Origin: Ectocarpus siliculosus
Taxonomy: Eukaryota; Sar; Phaeophyceae; Ectocarpales; Ectocarpaceae
Reading direction: 5' to 3'
DNA: 41,118 nucleotides
NCBI GenBank assembly: GCA_000310025.1
Contig: FN648568.1
Location: forward strand, 109,190 to 150,307
The translations under genes were made by a program, and so were the position numbers. Shown here piece after piece: positions 19,758 through 29,234 of the stretch; within the stretch, counting starts at the first letter, position 1; each line of letters opens with the position of its first letter. The notes below the pieces were generated by a model. The model searched no databases and was not told where the DNA came from. It was given only the letters and a program-made list of their open reading frames with translations.

Positions 19758-22643
19758 ATGCCGTGTGCGGAAGGTGAACTGTGCCTTCAACAGAACAGAA
19801 CGCCGAAGGCCCCTCATGGCCACGTCTGCAAGGGAGGATGTGGCGGGCGGCTCCATGGCACTTGCGGCAGCGTGGAGGGTGACTTCGAAACATCCCGCAC
19901 CTGCAGTTCTTGCGTCGCTGCTAAGACTGGCAAGCGCAAAGCGACCGCAGCTGGGGTTGATGCTGGGGCGGGACCATCTAAACGTCCGACAGAGAAAGGG
20001 GGGGGGAAGAAGGCTTCTCGCGCGCGGCTGAGCAACGCTGACAAGGTTGAGGTCCTCAAGCTGCTGGATGCCAAGATTTCTCATGAGCAGATAGCAGATC
20101 GCTTTAAGTGCTCGGAACGGCTGGTCCGCAAGGTGAAAGCTGAACGGAAGGAAGTGGAGGCTAAGGCAGCTGCAGGCGACGGAAGCCAGAAAACCGCACG
20201 CAGAGGAGACTTTCCGGAGGTAGGAAGAGTACACGACATGCCTGGCAATTTCCTCTCGAACGTTGTTTTTCCCCGCCATTTTTCAAAAATGCCCTCATGT
20301 CGCCGATTTCTACTGCTGTACCTTTTTTTTTTTTGCCCTTCCTTGTTTCTTTGCCTTTCCCTTTTCGTCTTTTCGTATGTATCATATGGTGTTTTTTTTT
20401 TTCATGTCACCTCCTTTTTTTCTTTCTCTTTGCCTTTTTTTGTTATGTCTTTGGCCTTTGAGGTCCTCGATGTCCACACTCATAGACCTTCCGATTATTT
20501 GTCCTTGAAAATGAAAGAGCACTGTTGTGTACATATTCGCACCCGCTTTTTTTTCAAAACAAACAAGCAGATGTAAGCAGATGTAAGCAGATGTAGCCTG
20601 TACGAGCGTCTCCTCGCAACTTTCCCTTTCCCCTCCCGCAATTTTTTCTTTCCGGGTGTAGTGGCACTTAAACAACATCAGCTTTGTTTACGGTGTACCG
20701 CGGCGTCGTCCCTCGTATCTGCGCCGCGCAGTGTAGATGCTTACGTTTGAAACTAATCGTTGGTCGTTTGAACCTCTGCATTGTATACTCTTTTTCGCCG
20801 GCAGGTGGATGAGATAGTTATTGATCTGCTCGATAAAGCCCGGAAGGCCAAGATGCCCGTCACACGGGACGTACTTCGAAGCTTCGGCCGTTCCACCGTG
20901 GCAACCCTGCTCGCTGAGCCCGCTACTTCTGCAGCAGTGAGGGCGAGGGTCGAGGACTTCAAGGCCGGTGAAAAGTGGGCCAAGAACTTCGTGAAGCGCA
21001 ACAAGGTGCTGAGTGCGAGACTTCATGGCGAGGCTGGTAGTGTCGACCCAGCGGCCATCGAGAAGGGCATGGAGGAAGTCAGGAGCCTTTGCGCGAAGTA
21101 CCCAGCTAGGTTCATCTTCAACGTGGACGAGACAGGCATCCAGTGGAAGGTTATGCCCAGGCGCACGTGTCTTTCCTCCTCGGACGACCGCAAGAAGGCG
21201 CGGGGCTCCAAGAGCATGTACTTCAAGGATCGGATGTCTGCCATCATGTGCAGCAACGCCGACGGCACTGCAAAGGTGGACATGACCATCATCGGGAGGT
21301 CGAAGGTGCCTCGCTGCTTCACGGACGCGCTTTCACCTCTGAAGTACTTCTCGCAGGCCAACGCGTGGTCTGACTCCGCGACGTTCCTCAAGTGGTGGCT
21401 TGAAGTCTTCCTCCCGTTCATTCGGCGCTTCACTCACGAAAAGGTGCTGCACCTGATGGACGGCTGCTCCTCTCACGGCGATCTCGTTGATGATCGTGGG
21501 CAAGTTACCATCAAGTTCTATCCTCCGAACTGCACCAGCCTGCACCAGCCCATGGACATGGGGATCATCGCGAAGACGAAGGTCCTCTACAGGAAGGAGC
21601 TGCTCGACGTGAAGGCATCCACAATGTTGGTCGCTGAGACCCTTCGCGCCCAGGCCAAATCCAGTAAGATGAAGGCCGGGACGATGGGGCTGGCGCAGGG
21701 GCACCAACCTCACCTACGGGACGCCGCTGAACTTCTTCAGAAAGCATGGGGCAGCGTCACTCCCCAGGACATCGCCAGGTCAGGTTTGAACATGTTCTGT
21801 TGCTATGTAGATGCTTCAACTCGGGCGGTGGTGCTAGCACAATAGCTTTGGTGGCACGTTTCGTGGCAGAGGTGGTACGGATTTTTTTGAGAAAGTTTCC
21901 TGCAGGGGCATCCCTCGTTTGCAATAAAAATTTCCTCTTTTTTTGCATGCGGATGAGTCAACTTCTGCCGCTGGGTCCGTCTAATATCTGCGTTGCACTC
22001 AAAAACGGATGCGGTTCGTATTCTCGGCAACCCCGCGACCAGGTGCTTTGTCAAAGCCGACACGCTTCCGCAGGAGATGGCGGCTGAGCTCACCAACCTC
22101 CACGGGAAAACCCAGGCCCGCATCCACGAGCCTGCGTTGAGGTCCCTCACGAAGAGTGTCCACTCGTTGAGCACGAGCGTGCACGACGCGCAGCAGCAGG
22201 GGTCTCGCATCGAAGACGAGGACCTGAGTGAAATGTTCGCAGAACTCAACGTCTCACCCGGAGAGCCTGCCCCGGAGGAGGCGGTGGACTTAGTTCAGGC
22301 GTGGGCTACCATCGAGGATGACGATGACGTGGTGGAGGCTTTTCGACAGGATGCAGCGGACGAAATGACGGCACAGCTAGCGGGAACGCGCCTATCTACC
22401 TGCCGCGAGGAGGAATCCGAAGATGAGGCAGACGGTGATCATGAGGACACCGGGGGCGGCCGCCGCGCCCCACCGGCTTACGGTGAACTGTCTTCTCACT
22501 TCGGCGTCCTGGAGGTGGCCGCGCGGGAGAGTGGAAACGGGGACGCTGCGTTCCACCTATCGAAAGCGAAGATGGCGATGATCGCGGCGCATGCCGCTAA
22601 GGGCGTGCGCCAGACAGACATGAGAGAGTTTGTTGATGAGTGA
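19758..22643 (+). CDS. Pogo/Tigger-like transposase (three exons, 678 aa)
   Basis: The predicted exons are 19758-20219, 20805-21778 and 22043-22643; introns of 585 and 264 bp start GT and end AG, and all phases agree. Residues 22-52 form a Cys/His cluster (C24, C28, H33, C36, C49, C52), a likely zinc-binding module. About 88-140 is a CENP-B/psq-type helix-turn-helix (KISHEQIADRFKCSERLVRKV) for DNA binding. About 180-245 matches the second CENP-B-like DNA-binding part (KWAKNFVKRN). The DDE_1 catalytic core follows with D262 (FNVDETG), D373 (LMDGCSSH) and D405 (LHQPMDMG), a DD31D arrangement. The C-terminal exon is acidic (EDEDLSEMF, IEDDDDVVE), as in Tigger proteins. The join TPQDIAR/CFVKAD across intron 2 restores the conserved post-catalytic stretch. 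The enzyme should cut and paste the surrounding element at TA sites in the nucleus. Retaining intron 2 would stop at 21845 and remove the tail. Intron 1 is T-rich and contains a short tandem ATGTAAGCAG near 20571. Confidence 0.88.
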
Positions 22644-23022
22644 GGGGGGGACAGCTATACCGCAGTTTTTTCTTTTTGTTTTGTTTTATTTTTGTCCGCT
22701 TCGTTGCTGGCGCGTTTATTGGTTTTGTTGGCGTGTCTCATCACGCAACATCGTAGGGAGGCAGCGAGGAACGTGATATTTTTTCAAGTATACTAAGTTG
22801 CACGGACGGGAGCTGTACACGGGGTTTGGCTCCGAAGGTGAATTCTGCGCGTGCATGCGGGAATGATTTCGCGGCAAACTCAGCTATCAGAGTGGAACCC
22901 ACATTTGTCTCAGAAAAGGCTGCCCCTGCCGCCCACAAAGTATATTCACCACACTCGATCCACATGCTACTCTGTTGGCCTCGCAAATGGTAAGCGATAC
23001 ACCATGAACTCAAACAGCAGTG

Positions 23023-23160
23023 CCTCAGTAGTGCCAGACCGGCACTACTGAGGGATATCGATCATCCGAATAGTGCCGTTTGGCACTATTGAGGCACTAT
23101 TCCCAGTTGTGCCGGTGCCCGCTATAGTGCCGGTGAACGCCCTGCGCACGTACCGGCACT
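23023..23160. promoter_or_regulatory. Right subterminal TAGTGCC array with two hairpins
   Basis: The right end mirrors the left. A 13-bp stem CCTCAGTAGTGCC (23023-23035) pairs with 23041-23053 across a 5-base loop. AATAGTGCC (23069-23077) pairs with GGCACTATT (23082-23090) across GTTT. Further inverted and direct TAGTGCC copies lie at about 23093, 23123 and 23155. These are probably transposase-binding and end-synapsis sites (inference). Confidence 0.6.
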
Positions 23161-23178
23161 ATAGAGGGCCCCACACTG
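23152..23178 (-). repeat. Right terminal inverted repeat of pogo-like element
   Basis: The sequence starts ACCGGCACTATAGAGGG and ends CACTG. It is the inverse of 19502-19528 with one mismatch and is followed by the TA duplication at 23179-23180. Confidence 0.95.
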
Positions 23179-23194
23179 TAGTGGTACAACCGAA

Positions 23195-23196
<2 letters not shown>

Positions 23197-23229
<33 letters not shown>
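23197..23229. repeat. (TC)n microsatellite, 33 bp
   Basis: An uninterrupted run of TC dinucleotides begins 16 bp beyond the right TA duplication of the transposon. It is host sequence flanking the insertion. Confidence 0.95.
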
Positions 23230-23233
<4 letters not shown>

Positions 23234-24290
23234 GCATGCACGCTGTCTCTCTTGCGTTCGTTTTTGTAGGATGCACGAAACCCTGCGTATCTGCGTATTC
23301 CACAATATCAGGCGGGGGGGTAGTACACCTTGGGGTGCAAATTGCAGTTCGTCTTACCCTGGGCGGGTTTGCGTCGAAGATCAAAGATTCCAAGGTGGTG
23401 CAAACAAGTCATGCTCGACATAGTCACCAGGCACACGACTTTGATTTGCCTAGGTTGCATGTGAAAACAAGGTTTTCAGCAAGTCTCTAGAAAAATCTAC
23501 TTGGAGTGATTACGTTCACGGGGCAGGTCGGTCGAGATTGCCCGCTATCAACATGTACATGCAACGTAAGCTCAACGCACGGCGGGGAGGTGGGGGTAGT
23601 GGAGAATTCCAAAAGATGAAAAAAAAAGGAATTCTCACACGGCGGAGCAGGTGGAGTCGGCAGAAACGTAAAAGCCGTGGGCTCAACCTGCATGGGTACG
23701 TCCATCTGCCAACGGGAGACACGACGAAGAGTGGGGATATTGAAGTAGACTTATCATCGGCTGGTTTTCCGTAGGCGTTTAAGTAACAGTCGGCCCCGCG
23801 GGGGATATATAGATTATTCGGGAACCCTGAACCCTTCCCTTACGTCGGGAAATCATGCTATATATACAAGGGCTCCGGACTTCCGGCGCAGAGGCGCCCT
23901 CGTCCTCAGTAGTAGGCTTAAACGGAAGTTGTGAAGGCCGCGCACAGCATACCGAGGGCATGAAGCCGCAGGGTGATCGAATGAAGGGTGTGAAGATGTT
24001 CGCGTTGTATTTGAGAAATGTGCCGTTCCCGGTGTAACATGAAGCCAAAAGAGTCGCGTGTACGTGAATTTTGTCTAGGTTTGCCCGGTGCGAACGAAAA
24101 AGAGATGAAGAAGACGCACATGCAGATCCCTTCGCTCTACTATGCATACTTCTGGTGACCTCTTCGTTTCGCATCAGCGGCGCGGCATGGGGGGACCCGC
24201 TGCGACCGCCTTTTCTCAGTTGTTGTTGTTGTTGTTGTCTTGACATCGAAAGAAAAAACCTTCCCGATCTCTGACACGTCATTTTTCTGT
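23230..24290. other. Stretch without recognisable gene
   Basis: The longest frame is a 257-codon minus frame (23779-24552) that runs into the tRNA-like repeats and includes homopolymeric stretches from a GTT run at about 24221-24238. It has no domain and is probably chance. Nothing else is supported. Confidence 0.45.
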
Positions 24291-24292
24291 AT

Positions 24293-24465
24293 TTTACGGC
24301 CAAAAATGTTTCCAAAGCGGTACATCGAAATTCCGAAGGAAAAAGAAAGAGAAAAAAAAGGGTGGTGGGAAGAAAAAATGTGGCGCAGAGGAGAATCGAA
24401 TCCACTGATCTCACAGCGCAGCAGTTGGTTGCATAACATACCACGCCCCCTGGACCAACTTCCAA
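24293..24465 (-). repeat. tRNA-like SINE remnant with A and B box
   Basis: On the minus strand TGGTCCAGGGGG (24446-24457) fits the pol III A-box pattern TRGYNNARNNGG. GATTCGATTCT (24392-24402) is a near B box about 55 bases downstream. A T-rich body and CGGAATTTCGATGTA follow, as in the 14.1-14.3 kb repeat. The acceptor stem cannot be paired convincingly, so this is a tRNA-derived repeat rather than a tRNA gene. Confidence 0.45.
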
Positions 24466-24612
24466 AGCCTGATTATTCCACACCAGAAGGAGTGGCGAGG
24501 CCGGAATTTGCTGCATTGGAACTGTCTCGTCGAGAGCTTTTCGAAAAAGCATCGTTTGATTTTCGGATCGTTTGATTTTCGGAATTGTCTTCGTCGTAGA
24601 ACATGATAGGGT

Positions 24613-24655
24613 GAAACTTGGTCAAGGGGGTGTGGTATATTGTGCAACTGACGGT
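24613..24655 (+). repeat. Inverted partner copy of the tRNA-like head
   Basis: GAAACTTGGTCAAGGGGGTGTGGTAT and the following TTGTGCAAC match, in opposite orientation, the sequence at 24424-24462 (roughly 33 of 40 bases). The A-box pattern is retained at 24619-24630, but no B box follows. The two heads therefore face each other across about 150 bp, either as two insertions or as one inverted duplication. Confidence 0.5.
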
Positions 24656-25690
24656 TACCGTCAATTCCTGCTTTGAAGACGATATATTTTGCATGCGTGT
24701 GAACGACCTGTGTTAATCGAACAACCCATGTAAAACAATCGGGTGTTATTAGCGCTGGGCGTTGGTTGAAGCATGTGGATGGTCGACGCGGTCGATGCTA
24801 TGCATGTGTGTGGACAGGTCAGATACAGCAGAAATGCGGAGTTGTGACTGTACGTTGCTACTGCTGTTGAAGAAAACGAGCGCCCCCCGAAAAACAAATG
24901 AACCATTGAAAATGACGAAGTCTCCGAAAAGCTTTTTTATGAGGCAGGGTGCTTATCGACGCCTCCGGGATAATCCCCGCTCTGTATATGGCGAGGAAGA
25001 GCCGCATACACGCAGTAGACCGCGAGCCGTTGGGTGTGCAGGACCAACTGCTGGTGTCTGAGCGCACATGCATCTACAGCACGGGGAGACTTCGCGCCCT
25101 TCCTAACGGGAACGTATGCATAGAGATACACAACTACACAAACACACAATATTCCCTCAATTCATCTTTCTATTGCTGTGCCCCCGAGTCCGAGCATTTA
25201 GAGATAGCATAGCTGTTTGCCTTGGTTACGGAAAGAATGACACCAGCTTGGTCGCTATTCGTCGTGGCATGCTGCGGCCTCTGGTCGGCTGCGTCAAGGC
25301 CTCCTACTGTAGCTCGTCACACGGGGGCGATGCAGGGCCAAACAAAGCCATGCAAATGCAATAGGGGCTCGATGGTTCGGATGCCCCCCACCCCCTCTTC
25401 CCATCTGTCTGGTGGGATCTGTAACGGGATCTGATCTGATGGGAGCTTGTTGTACCCTGCACGATGTAGCTGGTACGCACATAGCACTCGTGAATCTCCG
25501 CACACACTCACACAAAGGCCCAAATTGAAAGGTATATTCGTTCATTAGTACGCATTGTGCCAACGTATCCTGGGCTCTTATATCTTCATATCTGTGTTGG
25601 AGACGTTGCGTTTTGTCCAGCCGGAAAAAAAAGAAATTCTAGTACACTAAGGCCAGTTAACCCGGACCGTCGAACCGACACAATCTACAG
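24656..25690. other. Stretch without recognisable gene
   Basis: There are only short overlapping frames (up to 99 codons at 24762-25061) without identifiable motifs. I see no repeat or RNA gene. Confidence 0.45.
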
Positions 25691-25691
25691 T

Positions 25692-25980
25692 CAGGAGGTC
25701 TGGCCTTCGGTTGTGACTGCCTCCCAACCTGTATCATCGGTGCTTTCACAACCAGGAGGTTTGGCCTAAGGTTGTGGCTGCCCCCCAACCTGTGTGATCG
25801 GTGCTTGCACAACTAAGTGGTATGGCCAACGTTGTGGCTGCCTCCCAACCTGGCTGTGTGACCGGTTCTTGCACAACCAAGAGGTGTGGCCTAACGTTGT
25901 GGCTGACTCCCAACCTCCCGCATCCGTCCTTGTACAACCAAGCCGTTTGGCCAAGGTTGGGGCCTCCTCCCAACACCCCT
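25692..25980. repeat. Five-copy minisatellite, about 61-bp unit
   Basis: Units start at about 25692, 25753, 25813, 25878 and 25939 (spacings 61, 60, 65, 61). The core reads CAGGAGGTTTGGCCTAAG, GTTGTGGCTGCC, CCCAACCTG, TGTGATCGGTGCTTGCACAA. Later units diverge progressively toward the 3' end. Units are contiguous with no unique spacers, so this is not CRISPR-like. Frames on both strands are open across it because the repeat is stop-poor. Confidence 0.85.
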
Positions 25981-26020
25981 CTAAACTTACCCCTACCTTC
26001 TGGGTGCCCACAACCCACCC

Positions 26021-26299
26021 ACAACCTGCCCTCTGGCCATCCGTGCACGTGGGACCCTGCACAAAAGGCTATCCCACGATCGCTGTTGCTTGAGACCTAT
26101 ATCTTCGCGGGGAGTCCGCACAGACGCCGGAGTTGATATTGAAGGCATGACACGAGCATGCGAGCATCAGACCATAAAAAAATCCCCGACTTGCCACACA
26201 TCCTGCGAGTAGCAACATACAGCTTCTTCACATACTATGTGCTTGCTAGCTTCGTTCAAGATTGAGATCGCATACAACCTGCCCTCGGGCCACCCATGC
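26021..26299. repeat. Short direct repeat pair around ACAACCTGCCCTC
   Basis: ACAACCTGCCCTCTGGCCAT at about 26021 recurs as ACAACCTGCCCTCGGGCCAC at about 26274, followed by CCGTGC or CCATGC. The first copy directly follows the minisatellite. Origin is unknown. Confidence 0.55.
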
Positions 26300-27570
26300 T
26301 GGTACAACGGCGCCAGAATAGATGGGAAGAACAGACAGATACGTAGCTTTCGCCGCCATACCCTACGAGATCTATATATCTCCGGAATTGTGGTACCGAA
26401 ACCTTCGCAGTCCGTACGCGTCTTGCGCGTTTGGAAGCTTGCCGTGTAAGCTTCCGCTCTCATCTCGGTACGACATCATCAATCTGCGCCATTGTCGTAC
26501 CGTTGTTGCCACCCGCAAGCGTCTTCCACATTTATTTGTAAAACTCGCCATTACACCACATGCTTCGACGTTTGTGTGTTGCTTGCTGTCTTCTACGCGT
26601 ACCTCGGGTGTAGTCTTCAAACAAGGGCCTTCAAACAAAGTATCATGTTCGTGGAAGTTTATCTTTTTCCAGCAAAACAACAATTACAGTACGGCTTCAA
26701 TCCTCTCCTTTCAAAACTCAACCCGCATACACTTGCCATCGCCATGCAACCTACGAGCGCAGCGGCGACCCCCGATAGCGGTCGCCCGCGAAGCGGCGTT
26801 GTATTCTACTACAACTACTGCTGTTCCTTTAGTACCTCGTGGTTTATCGTAGCAAGCCGGAATCGGCGGCGAGGGTAGACCGAACAAACCCAATGCCGAC
26901 CAACGATCAACGCACTACACGTGCAAATGTACATACGTAGAAAGGTCATATCTTGCGCACGCTGCACATTCAAGCTCGTTACATTGCTTCCACTTTGCTG
27001 TACGGGAGGTGCTTGCCGTTCCGAAGATGGTCGCTTTGTTCAGCGGCGGCGGCAGGCGGCAAGCGGCAAGCGGCAGTCTATTTTACGTATGCGTTGTAGC
27101 ACGGCGGTACCATCAGCAGCAGCAGGTACATGCGGCACAAGCAAGCACCTAGCAGATGGCCGAGGAAGAAGTTCGCTTGCTTCCTTCCCCTCCACCCCTC
27201 CAAGAATCCAAAGAGACCCCATTGCGGTCGTCCTTCTACGTGTGACTGTTGTGCGCAACATGCAATGCACGCTGTGTGTGTGCTACAGCGGTACTGTCAT
27301 CATGCGTTGGCCAATGAGAATAAGGCCCCCAAACCGCATAAAAATGCTGATGGATCTATATAGACGGCGTTGCCAGTTGAGTGCACCAGGTCACGCTGTG
27401 CCGCTGCTGCTGGTGCTGTTGCGAGTAAGGTTAGGGCTATACAGTTTACACCCATCACGGGACATACGCGACAGAATCAACCAGGGTGCGGGCTGTCAAG
27501 TCCTACCCGTTATTCATGCGGGTTGACATTTTCCACGAGAGTCCACCCTCGACATGAAGCTTTGGAATTT
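26300..27570. other. Stretch without recognisable gene
   Basis: Plus frames of 176 codons (26322-26852) and 201 codons (26921-27526) are present, but both lack recognisable domains, overlap other open frames and have Arg/Cys-rich composition. No splice chain supports them. Confidence 0.4.
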
Positions 27571-27574
27571 TTGC

Positions 27575-27796
27575 CATGGAAACCACGGAAACGTTCCATG
27601 GAGGGCCATGGAACTTGCCCTGGAAATCTCCGTGGAAATGCCATGGAATATTTCACGGAGTCCATGGAGTCCATGGGCCTCCATGGAGTAATCCACAGAG
27701 CCCCATGGAATTCCATGGAGCTCCATAAGGTGCTATGTAACGTTTCATGAAACTCCATGGAACTCAACCATATTCCATGGAGTTCCATGGAATTGA
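27575..27796. repeat. CCATGG-dense palindromic tract
   Basis: About twelve CCATGG palindromes fall within roughly 220 bp, embedded in variants of TTCCATGGAGT, TTCCATGGAAT and CTCCATGGAAC. Near-matches such as CCGTGG, CACGGA and CCTGGAA also occur. There is no fixed period, so this is not a classical minisatellite; nested inverted repeats could form many alternative hairpins. A single similar cluster (GGAACTCCATGGAATCTCC) lies at 14094-14112. The overlapping frames read Met/Glu/His-rich and are considered accidental. Confidence 0.8.
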
Positions 27797-28356
27797 TAAA
27801 TCATGTGGACGATTGGCTGAGACACATTTATGCCTGGCAGTGTGGCCACAGCTCTGATTGAAATTCTGGCCACGACCATTTCCAAAAATCGTTTTTTTTT
27901 TCAAAGCGTCTTTAACGCGAGGAACATGTCTTTAAAATTCCGGGGACGATAACCTACCATGCCCGGGGTCAATGGAGTTGTACCATACGTCAAATGACGC
28001 CCCGTTGCAGCAGGGATACATAGCACGAAACGAGAACACCGTACACTTGGCGATCACATCGTGGCAGTGGGTGAAATCCGGATGTCCTATATAACCGAGT
28101 TTGAAGTACTTAATATTTAGCAGTCACAGCGTGGTCTCTATGCGTTGTTGAAAACCTTGCCGACAGCTTTGTCACACCGAACCAGCCCGCTGTTCCAACT
28201 TAAGCACGGAACACGTGCTATGCCACGCGCTACCTACCCGACAGGGACAAAACGACGAACATTAACCAGAAATTATCGGTAAAAGACAGACAGCACTAGA
28301 AACAAAAACAAGACAAACTTGAAAGAAGAAAGAGATTTCATCACTTTACGCTTGAC
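27797..28356. other. Stretch without recognisable gene
   Basis: No open frame of 60 codons or more is found on either strand and no repeat was noticed, apart from a T-run at about 27891-27901. Confidence 0.55.
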
Positions 28357-28965
28357 TTAAGTTTCATGGATATACGAATGCACAGCCCTCGCAAGAAGGT
28401 CTAGTGCTTCGCTGTACTTCCCGTCCTTCCCCTTCGCGTTCAAGAAGGAGCGGCAGTCCTCGAGACGAGAGCGGACGTCGGCCTCTCTCTGTAAGCGACA
28501 TTGTCATGCACGACCCTGGCCTACCGTCGCCGTCTTCCTATGCACTGGACACATCGTCATTGAGGTCTATGTTGTCAAGGTCCTCCTTTACACCCGGCAG
28601 CTTTACTTCTATCTCTTCCTCCAACACCTCTGGGGCATCCTCTACACGAAGCTACGTCTTCACTACCTCACGGACTTGAACCTCAGTGAGGCCTGCGGGC
28701 TTCTCGACGAACAAGTTGTCCGTCAACACTCGCGCCATAGACCTAAAGTCCATGACGCTGGCTGGCATAGACATCTCCGCGACCATGTCGCAGAGGTTGT
28801 CGACTTCATCGTGCACGTTGGTTCACCACGTACTGTCAAGCCGGCGGTGGACGAGCCGCCGGCAGACGAGAAGAATCTCTCCATACCAACACCAAGTAGT
28901 AGCGCCAGCAGCAGCAGACAGCTTTCTGTGCTGTCTACACGGGCGTGCTGGTGTGCTGCATCACG
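28357..28965 (-). pseudogene. Eroded unknown ORF with three substitution-type stops
   Basis: Read on the minus strand from about 28965, one frame gives a convincing protein-like sequence (LVCRRLVHRRLDSTW, then TNVHDEVDNLCDMVAEMSM, FRSMARVLTDNLFVEKPAGL, VREVVKT, LRVEDAPEVLEEEIEVKLPG). It is broken by TGA at 28823-28825, TAG at 28652-28654 and TAG at 28538-28540. A frameshift follows, and the end (DVRSRLEDCRSFLNAKGKDG ... YIHET) stops at 28357-28359. Each stop is one transition away from Trp or Gln. It lies just downstream of, and parallel to, the LINE remnant but does not look like RT. I do not recognise the family; it may come from another mobile element or a dead host gene. Confidence 0.5.
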
Positions 28966-29130
28966 AGTTTTGGGGGGGCGCGCTGTAAAAATACCCCCCC
29001 CCTATGTTATATGTCTGCGGGGCACCCTGGTTCAGATTTGTTTCCGTCTTCATCGCGGGGAGTTGACTTAGAGCGAGCGTCTTTACAGCGGGGATGACTG
29101 CAAATATATTTTGGACCAAGAAAACAACGC

Positions 29131-29230
29131 GCGTGGTGAACCCAGCCCTGTGGTGGTGGACCAAGTATACCTCGCGTTGGTGAGGGGGGGTTTACCCCTC
29201 CCGGCACTGTGGTGGTGGACCAAGCCAACT
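29131..29230. repeat. Short repeats of GTGGTGGTGGACCAAG in the LINE 3' flank
   Basis: CTGTGGTGGTGGACCAAG occurs at about 29149 and 29208, with related GGACCAAG at 29112, each followed by similar sequence (TATACCTCGCG, CCAACTAC). On the minus strand this lies just after the C-terminal coding remains of the LINE, so it may be its 3' untranslated repeat. Confidence 0.5.
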
Positions 29231-29234
29231 ACTG

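Larger units (their letters stand above)
19502..23178 (+). mobile_element. Complete pogo/Tigger-like DNA transposon
   Basis: The element is 3677 bp, bounded by 27-bp terminal inverted repeats that begin CAGTG and are flanked by a TA duplication (19500-19501, 23179-23180). It contains one three-exon transposase gene in the plus orientation (19758-22643). CAGT termini, TA target and a DDE_1/CENP-B-like transposase are all established traits of the pogo/Tigger group. Both subterminal regions carry many copies of TAGTGCC and perfect hairpins. TIR identity is 26 of 27, the reading frame is uninterrupted across the spliced exons, and the catalytic Asp triad is present, so the copy could be autonomous and fairly young. 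No other copy is visible in this window. Confidence 0.92.

Noticed and set aside
19587-20279. 230-codon minus-strand frame opposite transposase exon 1
   Set aside because: It is the antisense shadow of the GC-rich transposase exon and includes the TIR-proximal repeats.
24385-24462. Functional tRNA gene on the minus strand
   Set aside because: A- and B-box-like elements are present, but the T stem and acceptor stem do not pair.
23779-24552. 257-codon minus-strand open frame
   Set aside because: It crosses tRNA-like repeats and homopolymer runs, begins at a non-conserved site and has no recognisable motif.
25692-25980. CRISPR-like array
   Set aside because: The repeats are contiguous with no unique spacers, and the genome is eukaryotic.
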